The position numbers and the translations under genes are program-made. Below, piece after piece: positions 62,601 through 64,000 of a stretch of 64,000 nucleotides of DNA. The first letter of the stretch is position 1; each line of letters starts with the position of its first letter. The DNA comes from Aquila chrysaetos chrysaetos (taxonomy: Eukaryota; Chordata; Aves; Accipitriformes; Accipitridae), in assembly GCF_900496995.4 (NCBI RefSeq), contig NC_044013.1:43599554-43663553 (forward strand). Reading direction: 5' to 3'. The notes below the pieces were generated by a model. That model was not told where the DNA came from, ran no database searches, and saw only the letters and a list, made by a program, of their open reading frames with translations.

Positions 62601-63621
62601 AGCTCGCTACCAGATAGTTGTATTCTTTTCCCACTCGGCACAAAGTGGCCTCATTGATACAGCCTGGGAAGAGCCATTGCTTTATGCTTTTTCCTGGGTC
62701 AGGTCCAAGTATTCTCTGGGAGTCACAGGCCAAACTATGCTAGGCAGGGCATTGACAAAACACACAGTATGCAGAATGGATATTCACAGCACTGCTTTAA
62801 GAAGGTAAATATTATTTCCCTGTTCCAGAAGGACAAAATATATATATTTGTCCTAGCCAGTAATAGAGTGCAGTTTTGTTTATTTTAAACTATATTTGGC
62901 ATCCTGTAGACCAAAGCTCCCCAAATCTAGTTTGCTTTGGGACTGCTGTTTGTGGCAGTTGAAGCAGGAGATCCAACTGCTGATCCTGCTGCTGGATCTG
63001 TACTAGGCAGTGTGCATGGTAAAGATCAGGAGCTTGTCTCTCCAGGCAGTATTTGTGGATAGCCATGAAGTTGCCTGTTTGCCAGTAGCAGAAACATAAT
63101 TGAAGATCCCTGGTTCTCAGCAGAATTTCCTGGCTTTTATGGTCTTAAAGTTGGTATTAATTTTCTCCCTGAAGTTTTTTGCAAGTTTTCTAAACTAAGA
63201 CTCGGAATCACATGATTTTATTCTTCAGTTGTTAGAATGTGCATTTTGTAACCCTCTATGTTACTGTTTTGTCTTTGAAGACTAGCATGGCTTGAAGCAG
63301 AAACTTCAAGAGTCAAGGTTCTAAGTGACCTTCACAGAGGAGAAATGAAAAAAATACAAAAGTTAAGGTAATGACTTTCTTTGAAGAGCTAATAAATGGT
63401 GTCAGATCTGATATGGCCTTCTCCCCACTCCCACCAGTCCCCCAAGAAGTACATTTATGTGTTTGGGTTTTTTGAATTATTGTTGTCATACCAAGTTTCA
63501 GAATGGCATTGTCATTTGTTCTTTTTTGTGTAGGTCACAAAGTGCTTCTCCAACCCAGCATGCAGACAAAGTTGAGAAGGCAGTACGGGAGCGCTTAGAA
63601 CCTCTGTTAGACAGGACACAG
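53555..63621 (+). CDS. KIAA0753: KIAA0753 / Moonraker (MNR, OFIP), first ten coding exons; continues past the right edge
   Basis: Exons 53555-53644, 54733-55342, 56683-56789, 57084-57146, 57978-58193, 59366-59576, 60954-61153, 62305-62474 (or to 62804), 63281-63367 and 63534-63621 join in phase to 614 residues (724 with the long form). Human KIAA0753 is 967 aa, so the C-terminal third is outside. The protein is a centriolar-satellite and procentriole scaffold acting with OFD1 and FOR20 in centriole duplication and ciliogenesis; human mutations cause ciliopathies. Matching segments are [148 protein letters not shown] and [16 protein letters not shown]. Coiled-coil-like charged stretches occur around residues 100-120, 215-235 and 270-280. 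The start at 53555 is used because the ATG at 53550 meets a stop at once. Confidence 0.93.
53851..54159 (-). mobile_element. ERV-L-like solo LTR with internal deletion, KIAA0753 intron 1
   Basis: The ends TGTTGTGATTTAATCCCAG ... AATCAATACA match those of the plus-strand copy at 3266-3754 in reverse. Flanks are CTGTC (53846-53850) and CTATC (54160-54164), a 5-bp duplication with one mismatch. About 230 bp of the middle, including most of U3, is missing compared with the copy at 55791. Confidence 0.85.
54733..55342 (+). CDS. KIAA0753: KIAA0753 coding exon 2 (large)
   Basis: After [29 protein letters not shown] onward, 203 codons plus G, to AAAAAAG|GTGTAA. It holds the conserved SGAKVYLY and SPPTHD motifs. 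Confidence 0.93.
55791..56334 (-). mobile_element. ERV-L-like solo LTR, near full length, KIAA0753 intron 2
   Basis: It begins TGTGTTTTGGGCTAACCCTGG and runs through GGTTGAGATAAGGATAGTTTA, GGTCAGCTGTCCTGGCTGTG, TTGCTCAGCGATAGCC and CAAATCCAAAACA to a CA end near 56334. It shares block order with the other three copies. I found no clear target duplication. It is antisense to KIAA0753. Confidence 0.85.
56683..56789 (+). CDS. KIAA0753: KIAA0753 coding exon 3
   Basis: After [45 protein letters not shown] to |GTAGGA. Confidence 0.93.
57084..57146 (+). CDS. KIAA0753: KIAA0753 coding exon 4
   Basis: After [30 protein letters not shown] to |GTAAGA. 21 codons. Confidence 0.93.
57978..58193 (+). CDS. 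KIAA0753: KIAA0753 coding exon 5
   Basis: After [28 protein letters not shown] onward, 72 codons, to GAG|GTAGGA. Confidence 0.94.
59072..59089. repeat. T-run in KIAA0753 intron 5
   Basis: Homopolymer of about 17 T. Comparable T-runs lie at 60764-60785 and 61743-61760. Confidence 0.85.
59366..59576 (+). CDS. KIAA0753: KIAA0753 coding exon 6
   Basis: After [27 protein letters not shown] onward, 70 codons plus G, to ACTG|GTTTGT, a weaker donor. Confidence 0.88.
60954..61153 (+). CDS. KIAA0753: KIAA0753 coding exon 7
   Basis: After [29 protein letters not shown] onward, 66 codons, to CAG|GTATGG. A tandem CAGCAG acceptor leaves one codon ambiguous. Confidence 0.85.
62305..62474 (+). CDS. KIAA0753: KIAA0753 coding exon 8 (short form; may extend to 62804)
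   Basis: After [27 protein letters not shown] to [12 protein letters not shown] plus CG, then |GTATGT. The frame stays open for another 330 nt to AAG|GTAAAT at 62805, and both donors leave phase 2 and an Arg codon with exon 9. I cannot tell which is used. Confidence 0.8.
63281..63367 (+). CDS. KIAA0753: KIAA0753 coding exon 9
   Basis: After [36 protein letters not shown] plus AG, to |GTAATG. 87 nt, a symmetric 29-codon exon. Confidence 0.92.
63534..63621 (+). CDS. KIAA0753: KIAA0753 coding exon 10
   Basis: After [37 protein letters not shown] to CAG|GTAGTA. The gene goes on beyond the window; no further exon was seen in 63622-64000. Confidence 0.92.
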
Positions 63622-64000
63622 GTAGTAAGTCAAGCTCATGCCACTGTTTGAAGGATGCCTTTAGACCTGTAAAACATTTATAAAGGGGCAACACACAGTT
63701 TCTTTTCAACTTAATGCAAGTCATGTTTATGTAGTCAACACAGTTTTTGACATTTGGGGAGTGTTATTTCCATTTCAGTATGTGGGTCTTGAATTATTGT
63801 AATGAAGTTTGGCAAAACTGCATTAAATTTTATTTGGTTAGCTTCTTGTCAAGTAGATGCATTTTAAATTGTTTTTGAATGGTCGTAACAGTTCCATGCT
63901 GAACATGACTGGACTTGATAAGATTACTTCAATAATTCTTACAATACCATATTTAATGCCTAAATAAATTTCAACTGGTAATATTAATGACTAATAATAC

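Overview
The window is vertebrate genomic DNA, almost certainly from a bird of the Neoaves type. It has GT-AG introns of avian size, CpG-island promoters, a 5'-truncated CR1 LINE, and four dispersed ERV-L-like solo LTRs of a family common in neoavian birds. I cannot name the species. The gene order XAF1 (-), SLC13A5 (+), MED31 (+), TXNDC17 (-), KIAA0753 (+) matches the human 17p13 block as I remember it, so this is a conserved syntenic segment and not an accessory region.

Layout. 1-3.2 kb: the 5' end of XAF1 on the minus strand, three short coding exons running off the left edge, with an interferon-response-like element just upstream of the start codon. 3.27-3.75 kb: a solo LTR with a perfect 5-bp target duplication. 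3.8-10.0 kb: intergenic. 10.0-10.55 kb: GC-rich promoter with a 54-bp tandem repeat. 10,555-24,474: complete 12-exon SLC13A5 (sodium-coupled citrate transporter, 587 aa). 24.5-27 kb: likely 3' UTR with a pentanucleotide satellite. 27-43.2 kb: about 16 kb without a recognisable gene. 43,628-48,575: complete 4-exon MED31 (Mediator subunit, 125 aa), with a CR1 copy in intron 1. 50,035-52,351 (minus): complete 4-exon TXNDC17 (TRP14, 122 aa), convergent with MED31. 51.9-52.8 kb: a CpG island shared head-to-head by TXNDC17 and KIAA0753. 53,555 to the right edge: the first ten coding exons of KIAA0753 (Moonraker, a centriolar-satellite protein), with two LTRs in its introns.

The genes are not a pathway. 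They are housekeeping genes (MED31, TXNDC17, KIAA0753), one metabolic transporter and one interferon-inducible gene, sharing conserved synteny. Exons were placed by translating both strands, checking GT/AG sites, and confirming that codon phase is kept across every junction; identities rest on family sequences recalled, not on a database search.

I saw no prokaryotic, CRISPR, integrase or defence-island content and no evidence of a wholly new system. The points most worth a second look are: the tiny XAF1 exons with an ISRE beside a solo LTR; a 330-nt open extension of one KIAA0753 exon flanked by two donors in the same phase; a Met and a Lys in the conserved substrate-site loop of SLC13A5; and a G-quadruplex-type tract in the bidirectional promoter.
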